From assembly GCF_021117275.1 (NCBI RefSeq), contig NZ_CP088245.1:3199501-3263500 (forward strand): a DNA stretch of 64,000 nt, read 5' to 3'. The translations under genes and the position numbers were made by a program. This document shows, piece after piece, positions 10,689 through 19,761 of this stretch; position 1 is the first letter of the stretch, and every line of letters starts with the position of its first letter. The notes beneath the pieces are model-generated. The model saw only the letters and a program-made list of their open reading frames with translations. It had not been told where the DNA came from and ran no database searches. This DNA is from Metabacillus sp. B2-18 (GTDB lineage Bacteria > Bacillota > Bacilli > Bacillales > Bacillaceae).

Positions 10689-12155
10689 TTAGATTAATTT
10701 TAAAAATCGATTATAAGCCTCGCTTAAGTTAATTTGATTTTGAGGGTAATACGTTTTAGTTGAGAATGATCTTTGGACAATTTCTCTTGCTTCCTGAATA
10801 TCCTTAATTTCTCCTAAAGCAATCCATTGCGATAAAGCGTTTCCAATTGCACTCGCTTCAACTGGACCAGCATGTACAGTACGATCAGTTGCATTCGCAA
10901 TAAATTGACATAATAGGTGGTTCTGTATTCCACCCCCACCCATATGTATTTCTTCTAAAGAAGTATTGGTCAAAATTTCAAGTTTTTCTAAAACCCATTG
11001 ATACTTAAATGCTAAGTTTTCTAAAATACATCTAAGTATTTCACCTTTCGTTTCAGGTGGTGTTTGACCCGAATTTATACAATAATCTTGTATAGCCGTT
11101 ACCATATTTTTAGGGTTAAAAAAGGTTTGATCATCAGGATTAATAAAATGTTGTAACGGCTTAGCCTCATTCACTAATAAATTTTGTTCTTCATAGCTAA
11201 TCCCATGACCTTCTCTTTCCCAAACTTTATGACATTGTTGTATTAGCCATAAACCCATATTATTTTTTTGTAGTCGATAATGACCTTCTAATGTCCCCTC
11301 ATTTGTAAAGCCCCAGGCAAGAGCATCCTCAGATACAACTGGTTGTTCTACTTGAATACCTACTAATACCCATGTTCCACAGCTCATAAAAGCTGTGTTT
11401 TTCTTATTGATTGGTAGAGCAGCAAGTGCACAAGCCGTGTCATGACCTGCAATATTAATAACCTGAACAGGATCAATTTGAAGTTCTTTATTAATTTCTT
11501 CAAGTGTAGGTCCCAATATTGTACCTGATGGTGTAATATCTCCTAAAATATCTACTGGGATATTTAATTTATCAAGCATTTCAGTGTCCCATTTTTTTTG
11601 TTTATAACTATACAACTGGCTCGTAGATGTAATGGTAAATTCATTTTTCTTTACTCCTGAAAAAAAGTAACTTATTAAATTTGGAGTAAATAGGAGACTT
11701 ATTGCACCTTTTAAAAGGTCAGGTTTTTTCTTTTGTATTGTATAAAGCTGACAAATTGTATTTATTGGAGCAGGCTCTACACCAGTTCTCGAAAACAGTT
11801 CACTTTTGGAAATTTCTTCAAGCATTTCTTCCATTCCGTCTTGAAAATGTTCGTCACGATAAGAATATGGATTTCCTATCAATTCTCCAGTGGGAGATAA
11901 CAACCCAAAATCAACCCCCCATGTATCAACCCCCATACTCATAACATCCTTATGTCCCATTTTGACACTTTTGGTTATTCCATTTTTCATTTCTTGAAAG
12001 ATTCTTAGAATATCCCAATAATAATGAGTATTTATATGTACTGGGGAGTTAGGAAAACGATGAATTTCTTCCAAGTTTATCTTTTCGCCATTAAAACTTC
12101 CCAACATTAATCGCCCATTGGATGCACCTAAATCAAAAGCCCATACTTTGCCCAT
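10689..12155 (-). CDS. rhamnulokinase/L-fuculokinase-type FGGY kinase
   Basis: A 488-residue FGGY kinase of the RhaB-like group. The N-terminal ATP loop is AFDLGASNGRLMLGSF; MGVDTWGVDFGLL, AGHDTACALAALP and HMGGGGIQNHLLCQFIANAT are the group motifs. In Firmicutes, RhaB-like kinases next to fucI and a fucA-like aldolase serve as L-fuculokinase, making L-fuculose 1-phosphate; no rhamnose isomerase is present here, which favours that reading. The frame opens seven codons earlier at a TTG, but the ATG at 12155 has GAGGGGTG upstream and begins the conserved sequence. It starts 27 nt after the aldolase stop. Confidence 0.86.
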   Translation of the reverse strand: MGKVWAFDLGASNGRLMLGSFNGEKINLEEIHRFPNSPVHINTHYYWDILRIFQEMKNGITKSVKMGHKDVMSMGVDTWGVDFGLLSPTGELIGNPYSYRDEHFQDGMEEMLEEISKSELFSRTGVEPAPINTICQLYTIQKKKPDLLKGAISLLFTPNLISYFFSGVKKNEFTITSTSQLYSYKQKKWDTEMLDKLNIPVDILGDITPSGTILGPTLEEINKELQIDPVQVINIAGHDTACALAALPINKKNTAFMSCGTWVLVGIQVEQPVVSEDALAWGFTNEGTLEGHYRLQKNNMGLWLIQQCHKVWEREGHGISYEEQNLLVNEAKPLQHFINPDDQTFFNPKNMVTAIQDYCINSGQTPPETKGEILRCILENLAFKYQWVLEKLEILTNTSLEEIHMGGGGIQNHLLCQFIANATDRTVHAGPVEASAIGNALSQWIALGEIKDIQEAREIVQRSFSTKTYYPQNQINLSEAYNRFLKLI

Positions 12156-12182
12156 AAATACACACCCCTCAAACAACGATCG

Positions 12183-12833
12183 TTACTTGGCATCTTTTAA
12201 TAGATTGGAACGATATCTTTCTGATGAAAGATTACGCAAATCTTCTACTTCAATATCTGTTAAAATACGTGGTGAACCAACAGTAGAGGCAATCGTAAAT
12301 ACCTTTGCTGATTCTTCGATAATTTGCATAAAGAAGTAAGCCTCTTTCATCGTTTTTCCGACTGTAAGTACTCCATGATTCCTCATTACCACAACATCTG
12401 TATCTGGAATAACTTCTCCAACTGCATTGGCTAAAACCTCTGTTGTAGGAATGAGATATTCAAGATAAGAAACATTTCGTATCATTGCTGGTGCATCCGG
12501 AAAAAGCATTGGAATATCATTACCAGAGCTTGATACACCTACTGAGTAACTCGGATGAGCGTGTAACACAGCAGTTATATCAGAACGTTTCCGATAACAT
12601 TCTAAATGCATTAATAACTCAGATGATGGCTTTAAATCTCCTAATACCTCTCCTGTTTTAATATCCACTTTTACCCATTGGGTATCATCAATTTCTTGGA
12701 GATCAAATCCACTAGGAGAAATATACATATACTCCCCATCTCTCATACTTAGATTTCCACCAGCACCTACAACTAAGGCTGTTTCCACAATTTTATTTGC
12801 ATACATTTTTAACTGTTGTTTAACACCTGACAT
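12183..12833 (-). CDS. fucA: class II aldolase, L-fuculose-1-phosphate aldolase-like
   Basis: A 216-residue zinc aldolase of the AraD/FucA family. GGNLSMR near residue 26 and SPSG near residue 39 bind phosphate. Glu72, His91, His93 (HAHPS) and His153 (RNHG) correspond to the acid/base and zinc ligands of E. coli FucA, and the length is almost identical. It would split L-fuculose 1-phosphate to dihydroxyacetone phosphate and L-lactaldehyde. ATG with AAGGAGGA. It lies between the Gfo/Idh oxidoreductase and the kinase in one operon. The AraD-type epimerase shares these motifs, but context and size favour FucA. Confidence 0.88.
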   Translation of the reverse strand: MSGVKQQLKMYANKIVETALVVGAGGNLSMRDGEYMYISPSGFDLQEIDDTQWVKVDIKTGEVLGDLKPSSELLMHLECYRKRSDITAVLHAHPSYSVGVSSSGNDIPMLFPDAPAMIRNVSYLEYLIPTTEVLANAVGEVIPDTDVVVMRNHGVLTVGKTMKEAYFFMQIIEESAKVFTIASTVGSPRILTDIEVEDLRNLSSERYRSNLLKDAK

Positions 12834-12860
12834 TTCCCATCCTCCTTTGCAAAATAAAAA

Positions 12861-13844
12861 CTATAAAGTAATTAATTCTTTTTTCCGAAGAGATTGATAG
12901 ACAGCATCTATAACTCTCATATTTGCTAAAGTATTCTCTTCAGTATAAGAAGGACTAATTTGATTTAAAATGCAATCCGAAAAATGCTCAACCTCAGCCA
13001 AATACTGATCTGTACTCACAAGATATTCAGTACTTTTATATTCATTTTTTACTATTACACTTCCAATATGTCCATTTAAATCAGGTCTAAAAGCATGAGG
13101 TACGCTAATACTACCTTTTGTACCAACTATTTCGTATTCATTCCTTAACGTTCCTTCGAAGCTGCAGTCGATAGTAGCCAAGACATTATTAGGAAACTCC
13201 ATAATCATTGTGGCTGATGTATCAACACCATTTGAACTTAGCACACCTCGAGCTGTTACATGAGTCGGTTCTTTCTCCAAAATGTACCGAATGGAATTTA
13301 TACAATAACACCCAACATCATAAATTGAGCCGCCTCCAAGGGATGGATTTAACCGAATGTCATCACTTTTATTTAATAAATTAAAAGAGAAACTTGAACG
13401 AATAATTTTTATATCCCCTATTACATTATCATCGACTAATTCCTTAACTTTTTTATGCTGTTCATGAAAGCGATACATAAAAGCTTCCATAAACAAAACA
13501 TTATTTTTTTTACAAGTAGAAATCATTTCTTCCATTTGACTAGCACTTAATGCTGCTGGTTTTTCACAAAGAATATGCTTTTTTGCTTTAGCCGCTTTAA
13601 TCGTCCATTCGTAGTGCATATTATTTGGAAGTGGAATATAAACTGCATCAATTTCAGGATCTTCTAACATCTCTTGATAGTTTTCAAAAAATTTCGGTAT
13701 TTGCAGATACTCTGCTGTTCTTCTTGCTTTACCGCTACTGCTAGCAATAGCATGAACTCCCCCGTTACTAGACCGTTTTATTGCTGGAATAACTGCATCT
13801 ATTGCAATATTAGCCGTACTTAGAATTCCCCATTTTATCCTCAT
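12861..13844 (-). CDS. Gfo/Idh/MocA family oxidoreductase
   Basis: A 327-residue NAD(P)-dependent oxidoreductase. The N-terminal Rossmann fold begins IKWGILSTANIA. The family signature EKPAALS around residue 95 carries the conserved lysine. A C-terminal alpha/beta dehydrogenase domain includes GGGSIYDVGCYCIN with the Asp-x3-His/Cys-like active-site segment. Members oxidise or reduce sugars, inositols and their derivatives; the substrate cannot be named. It is the first gene after the promoter at 14010-14038 and is probably co-transcribed with fucA, the kinase and fucI. ATG with AGGGAG. Confidence 0.82.
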   Translation of the reverse strand: MRIKWGILSTANIAIDAVIPAIKRSSNGGVHAIASSSGKARRTAEYLQIPKFFENYQEMLEDPEIDAVYIPLPNNMHYEWTIKAAKAKKHILCEKPAALSASQMEEMISTCKKNNVLFMEAFMYRFHEQHKKVKELVDDNVIGDIKIIRSSFSFNLLNKSDDIRLNPSLGGGSIYDVGCYCINSIRYILEKEPTHVTARGVLSSNGVDTSATMIMEFPNNVLATIDCSFEGTLRNEYEIVGTKGSISVPHAFRPDLNGHIGSVIVKNEYKSTEYLVSTDQYLAEVEHFSDCILNQISPSYTEENTLANMRVIDAVYQSLRKKELITL

Positions 13845-13999
13845 AATTATCTCCCTATCATCTTATTTAAAGAATAGTAAAACAATAGTTTAGGTCTTTA
13901 AATATTTGTGCTGAGTAACATTAAGATTTAAACACTTTGCACATGTAGTTTAATTGTTTTTCATAACAGAAAACATTTGCTAAATCTTTTGTTTTATTT

Positions 14000-14019
14000 G
14001 TTAATGTTGATTATAAACA
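14000..14019 (-). promoter_or_regulatory. 20-bp operator-like repeat, copy A
   Basis: GTTAATGTTGATTATAAACA on the plus strand, identical to the copy at 17923-17942. It is an imperfect palindrome on the minus strand (GTTTAT-N7-ATTAAC) and covers the -10 box of the fuc operon promoter and the likely start point, a position suited to repression. The DeoR or GntR protein of the island is the likely binder; which one is inference. Confidence 0.68.
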
Positions 14020-14038
14020 CAAAAACAAACATTTTCAA
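14010..14038 (-). promoter_or_regulatory. sigma-A promoter of the oxidoreductase-fucA-kinase-fucI operon
   Basis: Minus-strand -35 TTGAAA (14033-14038), 17-bp spacer, -10 TATAAT (14010-14015). The match is close to consensus. The -10 lies within the shared 20-bp repeat. Confidence 0.72.
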
Positions 14039-14154
14039 TATAAAAAACAACATTTTTTTGATTGTAAGCTCCTTTATTATTAAGAGTTATGTACTATTAT
14101 ATTATTTGGTTTGAATAAGGGGGCTGCCCCTTAGAGCATCCCCCACTATTATAC

Positions 14155-15165
14155 TTATTCGTATAACACTGCCTGAATTTCTTCATCATCAATATTTTCT
14201 TTATCGTACCAGTAGAAGCCCGTGTCGATTGACTCTTCTACTTCTTCTCCCTTAGCTGCTTGAATTGCGGCTTTTACAGTTTCATAACCAATACCGATTG
14301 GATTTTGCGTGATAGCTCCCGCCATTGTTCCATCTTTAATTGCTTCGATTTGTTGTTTTCCAGAGTCGAAACCAATTACAACAACTTCTCCATCTTTGCC
14401 TAACTCTTTTACAGCATTAACTACACCAATCGCTGAACCTTCATTTGCCCCATAGAAACCTTTTACATCCGGATGTGCAAGTAAAATTGCTTTTGCAAGG
14501 TCAGTTGATTTTAAATGGTCTCCACCACCGTATTGAATATCAACGATTTCAATATTCGGATATTTTTCTTCCATTTGATTTACAAAGCCATCACGACGAT
14601 CTATTCCTGTAATACTTGTTTGATCATGTACAATTAATGCGACTTTACCTTCTTCACCGATTAGCTCCGCCATTTTATCTGCAGCAAGAGCTGAAGCAGC
14701 TTTATTATCAGTTGAGGCTGTTGATACTGGAATTTCACTATCTACACCAGAGTCAAAAGCAACAATTGGAATATTCTTTTCTTGAGCTTGTTGCAATAAT
14801 GGAATGGAAGCCTGACTATCAAGTGCAGCAAATCCAATTGCACTTGGTTGATTATCAAGTGCAGCTTTTAACATTTCAATCTGTTTATCTACCTGTGCTT
14901 CTGTTTCAGGGCCCTCAAATGTAATCTCCGCCCCAAATTCTTCAGCAGCTTGTTCTGCTCCTGTTTTTACCGCTTGCCAGAACTGATGTTGGAACCCCTT
15001 TGAGATAACTGGAATATAAAGTTTGTCACTTCCACCTTCTGCAGATTCATTTGTCCCTTCAGATCCACTTGATCCCTCTTGTGTACCTGATGATGAGGAA
15101 TTACACCCCGCTAATGCTGTTAGTGCTAACAACATTAACATCATAAAAATGGCTAACTTTTTCAA
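14155..15165 (-). CDS. sugar ABC transporter substrate-binding lipoprotein (RbsB-like)
   Basis: A 336-residue periplasmic-binding-protein of the ribose-type (type I) fold, membrane-anchored. The N-terminus has a lysine-started hydrophobic segment and lipobox LTALAGC, then a Ser/Gly/Glu-rich linker. The mature domain has YIPVISKGFQHQFWQAVKTG and GFAALDSQASIPLLQQA, VAFDSGVD and GFDSGKQQIEAIKDGT. It captures the sugar for the permease and ATPase encoded just upstream. The start is TTG with AAAGGGGAG. The ligand is likely L-fucose or a related aldose, from context only. Confidence 0.9.
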   Translation of the reverse strand: MKKLAIFMMLMLLALTALAGCNSSSSGTQEGSSGSEGTNESAEGGSDKLYIPVISKGFQHQFWQAVKTGAEQAAEEFGAEITFEGPETEAQVDKQIEMLKAALDNQPSAIGFAALDSQASIPLLQQAQEKNIPIVAFDSGVDSEIPVSTASTDNKAASALAADKMAELIGEEGKVALIVHDQTSITGIDRRDGFVNQMEEKYPNIEIVDIQYGGGDHLKSTDLAKAILLAHPDVKGFYGANEGSAIGVVNAVKELGKDGEVVVIGFDSGKQQIEAIKDGTMAGAITQNPIGIGYETVKAAIQAAKGEEVEESIDTGFYWYDKENIDDEEIQAVLYE

Positions 15166-15236
15166 ACTGCTTCTCCCCTTTTGTTATCATTTATTTTTAT
15201 TTAACTCCTAATGGAGATTAAACCAGATTTATAGTT

Positions 15237-16232
15237 TTATGCTTTCTTTCTTCTTAAGATATCTGCATAAACCGCTAATATAATAACAAATCCTACAACA
15301 ACAGTTTGCCATTCTTGTGGAACTGATAAAATTCGTAGGCCATTCGTTAGAACACTCATGATTAGCGCTCCAATTACTGTACCTACAATCGTTCCTTTAC
15401 CACCACTAAGTGAGGTTCCACCAATTACAACTGCTGCAATTGCTTCTAATTCATACCCCATCCCTAACGCAGGCTGTGCAGAATTTAATCGAGAGGCCAT
15501 TAGTACGCCGGCAATCCCCGTAAATACACCAGCCATTGTATAAATAATGATTTTCCATCGATCAACATTAACACCTGATAATCTAGTAGCTTCTTCATTA
15601 CTGCCTAGAGCAAAGTTATATCTTCCAATGATTGTTTTACTCAAGATTAAAGATCCAATGATGGCTACAGCAAAAAAGATAATAACACCATTCGGAATTC
15701 CGAATCCAGGAATTATATTTCCTAGAGAAATATCAGAGAAACCTGGAGAATCTGTGAAGTAGATCGGCTTTGTTCCAGAGATTACTAGAGCTAGACCTTT
15801 AGCAATCATCATCATAGCTAATGTTGCAATAAAAGGTGGTATTTTCATTTTGGAAATAGCTAGACCACAGAGAAATCCACAGAATGCACCTGTAAGAATT
15901 CCCCCAATTACCCCAATTAGAGTTGGTACACCCCACATAGTTATAAAGACCCCTGTCATTACAGAACACAATGTCATAACCGTACCAACTGACAAATCAA
16001 TTCCTCCGGTAATAATAACGAACGTTGCACCTAACGCAAGGATACCAATAACTGCTGTAGAAAGAAGTATTCCCACAATATTTGAAAATTGTAAAAAGTT
16101 AGGTGATGCTAAAGAAAAAATAATGACCAAAAGTATTAAACTAGCAAATGCTAATAATTGTTGTAACATTCCAGATTTAATAGGTAGTTTTTTACTCTTT
16201 AAAGGTACATTTGTCGTTGTTTCCGCCTTCAT
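15237..16232 (-). CDS. sugar ABC transporter permease (RbsC-like)
   Basis: A 331-residue integral membrane protein with about eight to ten hydrophobic helices. It has the ribose-family permease motifs ATFVIITGGIDLSVGTVMTL and EATRLSGVNVDRWK (the cytoplasmic coupling loop with the ATPase) and EAIAAVVIGGTSLSGGKGT near the C-terminus. ATG with GGGGGGAG. It lies 21 nt after the ATPase gene and 71 nt before the binding-protein gene, giving order ATPase-permease-binding protein. One permease gene implies a homodimer. Confidence 0.92.
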   Translation of the reverse strand: MKAETTTNVPLKSKKLPIKSGMLQQLLAFASLILLVIIFSLASPNFLQFSNIVGILLSTAVIGILALGATFVIITGGIDLSVGTVMTLCSVMTGVFITMWGVPTLIGVIGGILTGAFCGFLCGLAISKMKIPPFIATLAMMMIAKGLALVISGTKPIYFTDSPGFSDISLGNIIPGFGIPNGVIIFFAVAIIGSLILSKTIIGRYNFALGSNEEATRLSGVNVDRWKIIIYTMAGVFTGIAGVLMASRLNSAQPALGMGYELEAIAAVVIGGTSLSGGKGTIVGTVIGALIMSVLTNGLRILSVPQEWQTVVVGFVIILAVYADILRRKKA

Positions 16233-16253
16233 TTTTCTCCCCCCATTAACCTT

Positions 16254-17756
16254 TTAACTTATGCGTTTTGTCGCATAGCTCATAATCGCTTCTTGTGAAG
16301 CGTTTTCATAACTTAGTTCACCAGTAATTCTCCCCTCACACATAACAATGACTCTATGGCTCATGCGAAGAATCTCCGGTAATTCAGATGAGATCATAAT
16401 TATAGATTTCCCTTGTTTCGCTAACTCATTTAGAAGTTTATAAATTTCTCCTTTTGCTCCAACATCGATTCCGCGAGTTGGTTCATCAAAAATCAAAACA
16501 TCACAATCACGGGTTAACCATTTTGCAATAACCACTTTTTGCTGATTACCACCTGAAAGATTCTTCAAGAGCTGATTAATGCTAGGAGTTTTTACCCCAA
16601 GCTTCTCTACCATTTCTTTGGAAACTTCACTAATTTTATCATCATTAGCCCAACCAATAGGATTTAAAAACTCTTTAATAGATGAGATCGCTATATTTGT
16701 TTTCACATCCATATCAATCATTAGCCCAAATCTTTTTCTATCTTCTGATAAGTAGCCTATACCATTTTCAACAGCATCATTTGGACTTTTAATCTGAACT
16801 TTTTCTCCATTAATAAAGATTTCACCAGAATCGATTCGATCGGCCCCAAAAACGGCACGTGCAACTTCGGTTCTACCTGCTCCCATTAATCCAGCAAAAC
16901 CAAGTATTTCTCCTTTCTTCAAGTTAAAGTTTATATCTTTTAGAACTTTACCACGGTTTAGATTCTTAACCTCTAATACTACTTCATCAGTAACTTTCTC
17001 TATAACTGGTTTTGAAGTACCATAAATCTGACGACCAACCATTAATGAGATAATCTTATCAATAGGAACCTCTTTTGTAATGACCGTATCTATGTATGCG
17101 CCATCTCTCATGACGGTAATACGATCTGTTATACGCTTTAACTCATCCATACGATGTGAAATATAAACAATTCCTACACCATTACTACGTAATCGATTAA
17201 TAATTTCAAATAAGGTTTCAATTTCTGAATCAGTTAAGGCAGCAGTAGGTTCATCCATTATTAGTACTTTCGCATTAAAAGACAGAGCTTTTGCAATTTC
17301 AACCATTTGTTGCTTAGCAACTGTTAAATCAGAAATCAATGCACGAGGATTTAAATTTAAATTAAGTTGATCAAAAAGTTCCTGTGTTTTTCTATTAAGC
17401 TCGTTTTCATCCAAAAATAATTTAAACTTACTTCTTGGCTCACGACCTATAAAGATATTTTGAGCAACTGTTAGATCGGGCATTAAATTTAATTCTTGAT
17501 GTATGATACTTATCCCTAAATTTTGTGCCATTTTAGTATCAGTGATTTCCACTTCTTTTCCTTGATAAATAATTCTACCTTCGTCTTTTTGATAAATACC
17601 TGTAAGCACTTTCATTAAAGTCGATTTTCCAGCCCCATTTTCACCAAGTAATGAATGCACTTCACCAGAGCGTAATTCAAACTTTACATCAGATAGCGCC
17701 TTAACACCTGGAAAGCTTTTAGAAATTCCCTCCATCTCGAGTAAAACATTACTCAT
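16254..17756 (-). CDS. sugar ABC transporter ATP-binding protein, two-domain (RbsA-like)
   Basis: A 500-residue tandem ATPase of the ribose/galactoside class. Domain 1 has Walker [13 protein letters not shown] near residue 38, the degenerate signature [15 protein letters not shown] and Walker [15 protein letters not shown] [11 protein letters not shown]. Domain 2 lacks a classical Walker A ([14 protein letters not shown]) but has a good signature [14 protein letters not shown] and [15 protein letters not shown]. This asymmetry is normal for RbsA-like proteins. It is the first gene of the importer operon, behind the promoter and operator at 17923-17961. ATG with GGTGA-type ribosome-binding site. 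Confidence 0.93.
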   Translation of the reverse strand: MSNVLLEMEGISKSFPGVKALSDVKFELRSGEVHSLLGENGAGKSTLMKVLTGIYQKDEGRIIYQGKEVEITDTKMAQNLGISIIHQELNLMPDLTVAQNIFIGREPRSKFKLFLDENELNRKTQELFDQLNLNLNPRALISDLTVAKQQMVEIAKALSFNAKVLIMDEPTAALTDSEIETLFEIINRLRSNGVGIVYISHRMDELKRITDRITVMRDGAYIDTVITKEVPIDKIISLMVGRQIYGTSKPVIEKVTDEVVLEVKNLNRGKVLKDINFNLKKGEILGFAGLMGAGRTEVARAVFGADRIDSGEIFINGEKVQIKSPNDAVENGIGYLSEDRKRFGLMIDMDVKTNIAISSIKEFLNPIGWANDDKISEVSKEMVEKLGVKTPSINQLLKNLSGGNQQKVVIAKWLTRDCDVLIFDEPTRGIDVGAKGEIYKLLNELAKQGKSIIMISSELPEILRMSHRVIVMCEGRITGELSYENASQEAIMSYATKRIS

Positions 17757-17922
17757 ATTTTCACCATCCTTTATTTTGTTATATGTAGTACCTATCTGTG
17801 TTCTTTTGATAAAACCAACAAAAAAAATTTTATTCTGAGGTTAGTCAGTAACCTTCTATTATTATAAAATATTAAACAAATAATTATGTTGGTTTTTTCT
17901 TTGTTTTTCTTTATTTAACTTC

Positions 17923-17942
17923 GTTAATGTTGATTATAAACA
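17923..17942 (-). promoter_or_regulatory. 20-bp operator-like repeat, copy B
   Basis: Identical to 14000-14019 over 20 bases while the flanks differ. It overlaps the -10 of the importer promoter in exactly the same register as copy A. Conservation beyond the TATAAT box (the ATTAAC arm) points to regulator binding rather than promoter resemblance alone. Confidence 0.68.
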
Positions 17943-17961
17943 AATAGGTTCCTAAAATCAA
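17933..17961 (-). promoter_or_regulatory. sigma-A promoter of the ABC importer operon
   Basis: Minus-strand -35 TTGATT (17956-17961), 17-bp spacer, -10 TATAAT (17933-17938), about 175 nt before the ATPase start codon. Confidence 0.68.
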
Positions 17962-17987
17962 TCTTTATTTTTTAAAAAATCAAAATA

Positions 17988-18002
17988 ATGAATACGCTTC
18001 CA
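17988..18002. promoter_or_regulatory. candidate cre site (CcpA binding)
   Basis: ATGAATACGCTTCCA matches the consensus WTGNAANCGNWNNCW at all fixed positions but one. It lies about 70 bp upstream of the predicted importer start point, so CcpA could modulate the importer according to glucose status. Single-site evidence only. Confidence 0.5.
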
Positions 18003-18171
18003 AAACCACCTTTTCACATATTTCTATATATTTATTAGATTTCCTCTATTTTTACCAAAAAAAAAGAAAAATACCCAAGAAAACTGAAATTATAGTTTTT
18101 GGTATTCTTCTATCTTTTATGTTTTCTAACATTAAATTATGTGATAATATGAGAAAATCTTTTTTACTATT

Positions 18172-19680
18172 CTAAATACGCAAATCAATATCTTTTAACT
18201 TTACATACAGTTCTTTGAATATTTTTAGTCTTTGTTGATAAATATCACCATGTTTTTCTAATGGCTCATAATGTTCCTTAAATCTTATTAATTTTTTCCC
18301 TTCTTCATAGTTACGAAATAAACCAACTCCCACTCCTCCAGCAATAGCTGCACCAAGTGAAGTTGCCTCAGAGCTTTTTTCACTTAAATAAACTGGTCTT
18401 TGTAAAACATCACTTAGTACCTGGTTAAAGACCTTATTGTTTGACATTCCACCGATTAAATTATACTTAGTAACTGGATCAGAATAATTTAATATTTCTG
18501 CGATTCCGGTAAGGGAAAATGAAATGCCTTCCAAAACTGCCTTCAATAAATCAAACCTATTATGGTTTAAGCCTATTCCAAAAAAGCTGCTCCGGATCAT
18601 ATCATTCCATATTGGTGAACGTTCTCCTAGTAAATAAGGATGATAGATTACACCATTTGCGCCTGGGGGTACTTTAAGCAGTAACTTTTCAAATCTCTCA
18701 TATTCTGGTTTTGATTCCAAATTCACCCAATCCGTTAAGGTAGAGAATTGTTTTATTGCCCATTCGTATGCTGCGCCAGCTGTTTTCATTGTCCCAAGTA
18801 CATTATAATGTTTTTCATTTAAATCACAGATAGTAAAGACTCTCTTGTCAGAATCAATGAATGGCTCATTCGTAACTTTTGAAACCCAAGCAGTAGTCCC
18901 AATATTGATATAGCTATCTCCTACACTAAAACACCCAGCACCAATTGTCGCACATGCTCCATCTCCTCCTCCTATAACAACAGGGGTTCCTTGACGCAAA
19001 CCAGTTTCTTCATGTACGTCTTTTTTAATATGACCAATTACTGATGAAGAAGGCAGAATATCCGGCATTTTATTTTGGGAGAGTTTTAACTCTGAAAAAA
19101 GCGGGTATTCCCATTCTTTTTTGGTTAAGTTCATCATTCCTGTTAACGAAGCATCCGAATAATCAGTAACACCAAGTGTTCCTGTCATTCGATATGCTAA
19201 ATAATCTTTTGCTTGTAAAAAATAAGCAGTTTTCTTATAAACCTCAGGTAAATACTTTTTCAACCAGTATATTTTCAGAACAGGGTAGTGAGCATCAATT
19301 CGATTTCCAGTTATCTTGTACAAATGGTTTTCATTTAATATTTGAAAAACATCTGGTTCTACAGATTTACTCCTTGAGTCAGCATGAATAATAGAATTAT
19401 ATAATACCTCTCCATCCTTATTAACAGGCAAACATCCGTTCATATGGGCACTAAAAGAAACGACAGCAATGTTTGTTGGTGCTACATTTTGTAAAACTTC
19501 TTTTGTCGTTTCTATAACATTATCCCACCATCCATTTGGATCCTGTTCCGCTACTCCACCCTCTCCATATTTCGTAACTGTTAAGCGAGTGCTCGTTGCT
19601 ATAATCGTACCGTCGTCTTGAAAAACAGTACATTTATGATTTGTAGTTCCAAGGTCATGAGCTAAAATATAAGACTTCAT
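18172..19680 (-). CDS. FGGY family carbohydrate kinase (xylulokinase/gluconokinase-like)
   Basis: A 502-residue FGGY kinase, the third in this island. The N-terminal phosphate loop is AHDLGTTNHKCTVFQDDG; GGGDGACATIGAGCF and NIGTTAWVSKVTN are the central nucleotide and sugar motifs; NLIGGMSNNKVFNQVLSDVL precedes the C-terminal SSEATSLGAAIAGGVG. It resembles XylB-like kinases, but substrate within this superfamily cannot be read from motifs. It lies with the aldolase-like gene upstream (81-nt gap) and before the importer. ATG with AAAGGTGAT. Confidence 0.82.
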   Translation of the reverse strand: MKSYILAHDLGTTNHKCTVFQDDGTIIATSTRLTVTKYGEGGVAEQDPNGWWDNVIETTKEVLQNVAPTNIAVVSFSAHMNGCLPVNKDGEVLYNSIIHADSRSKSVEPDVFQILNENHLYKITGNRIDAHYPVLKIYWLKKYLPEVYKKTAYFLQAKDYLAYRMTGTLGVTDYSDASLTGMMNLTKKEWEYPLFSELKLSQNKMPDILPSSSVIGHIKKDVHEETGLRQGTPVVIGGGDGACATIGAGCFSVGDSYINIGTTAWVSKVTNEPFIDSDKRVFTICDLNEKHYNVLGTMKTAGAAYEWAIKQFSTLTDWVNLESKPEYERFEKLLLKVPPGANGVIYHPYLLGERSPIWNDMIRSSFFGIGLNHNRFDLLKAVLEGISFSLTGIAEILNYSDPVTKYNLIGGMSNNKVFNQVLSDVLQRPVYLSEKSSEATSLGAAIAGGVGVGLFRNYEEGKKLIRFKEHYEPLEKHGDIYQQRLKIFKELYVKLKDIDLRI

Positions 19681-19761
19681 GATATCACCTTTCTTAATTA
19701 CGATAATAGAGATCTAAGATCGGCAAACAAATCTATTAAGTTTTTATATTATTAACTTATG

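Larger units (their letters stand above)
13845..14154. other. intergenic leader between rbsB-like gene and fuc operon
   Basis: A 310-bp gap with no gene. From the upstream end it holds a weak hairpin after rbsB (AAGGGG/CCCCTT, 14117-14132, no T tract), then the sigma-A promoter and operator-like repeat described separately, then about 155 nt of A/T-rich leader before the oxidoreductase start. No riboswitch was recognised in the leader. Confidence 0.6.
17757..18171. other. regulatory intergenic region upstream of the ABC importer
   Basis: A 415-bp A/T-rich gap with no gene. It contains the importer promoter, the second 20-bp operator-like repeat and a candidate CcpA site (listed separately). 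The leader from the start point to the ATPase ATG is about 170 nt. No clear terminator was identified for the kinase gene ending at 18172. Confidence 0.6.

Noticed and set aside
13966..13982. cre-like sequence upstream of the fuc operon (CAGAAAACATTTGCTA)
   Set aside because: Three mismatches to the consensus including the central CG; not better than chance in A/T-rich sequence.
14117..14132. Terminator after the rbsB-like gene
   Set aside because: The hairpin AAGGGG-GCTG-CCCCTT exists but no T run follows, so it is recorded only as a weak hairpin in the intergenic entry.
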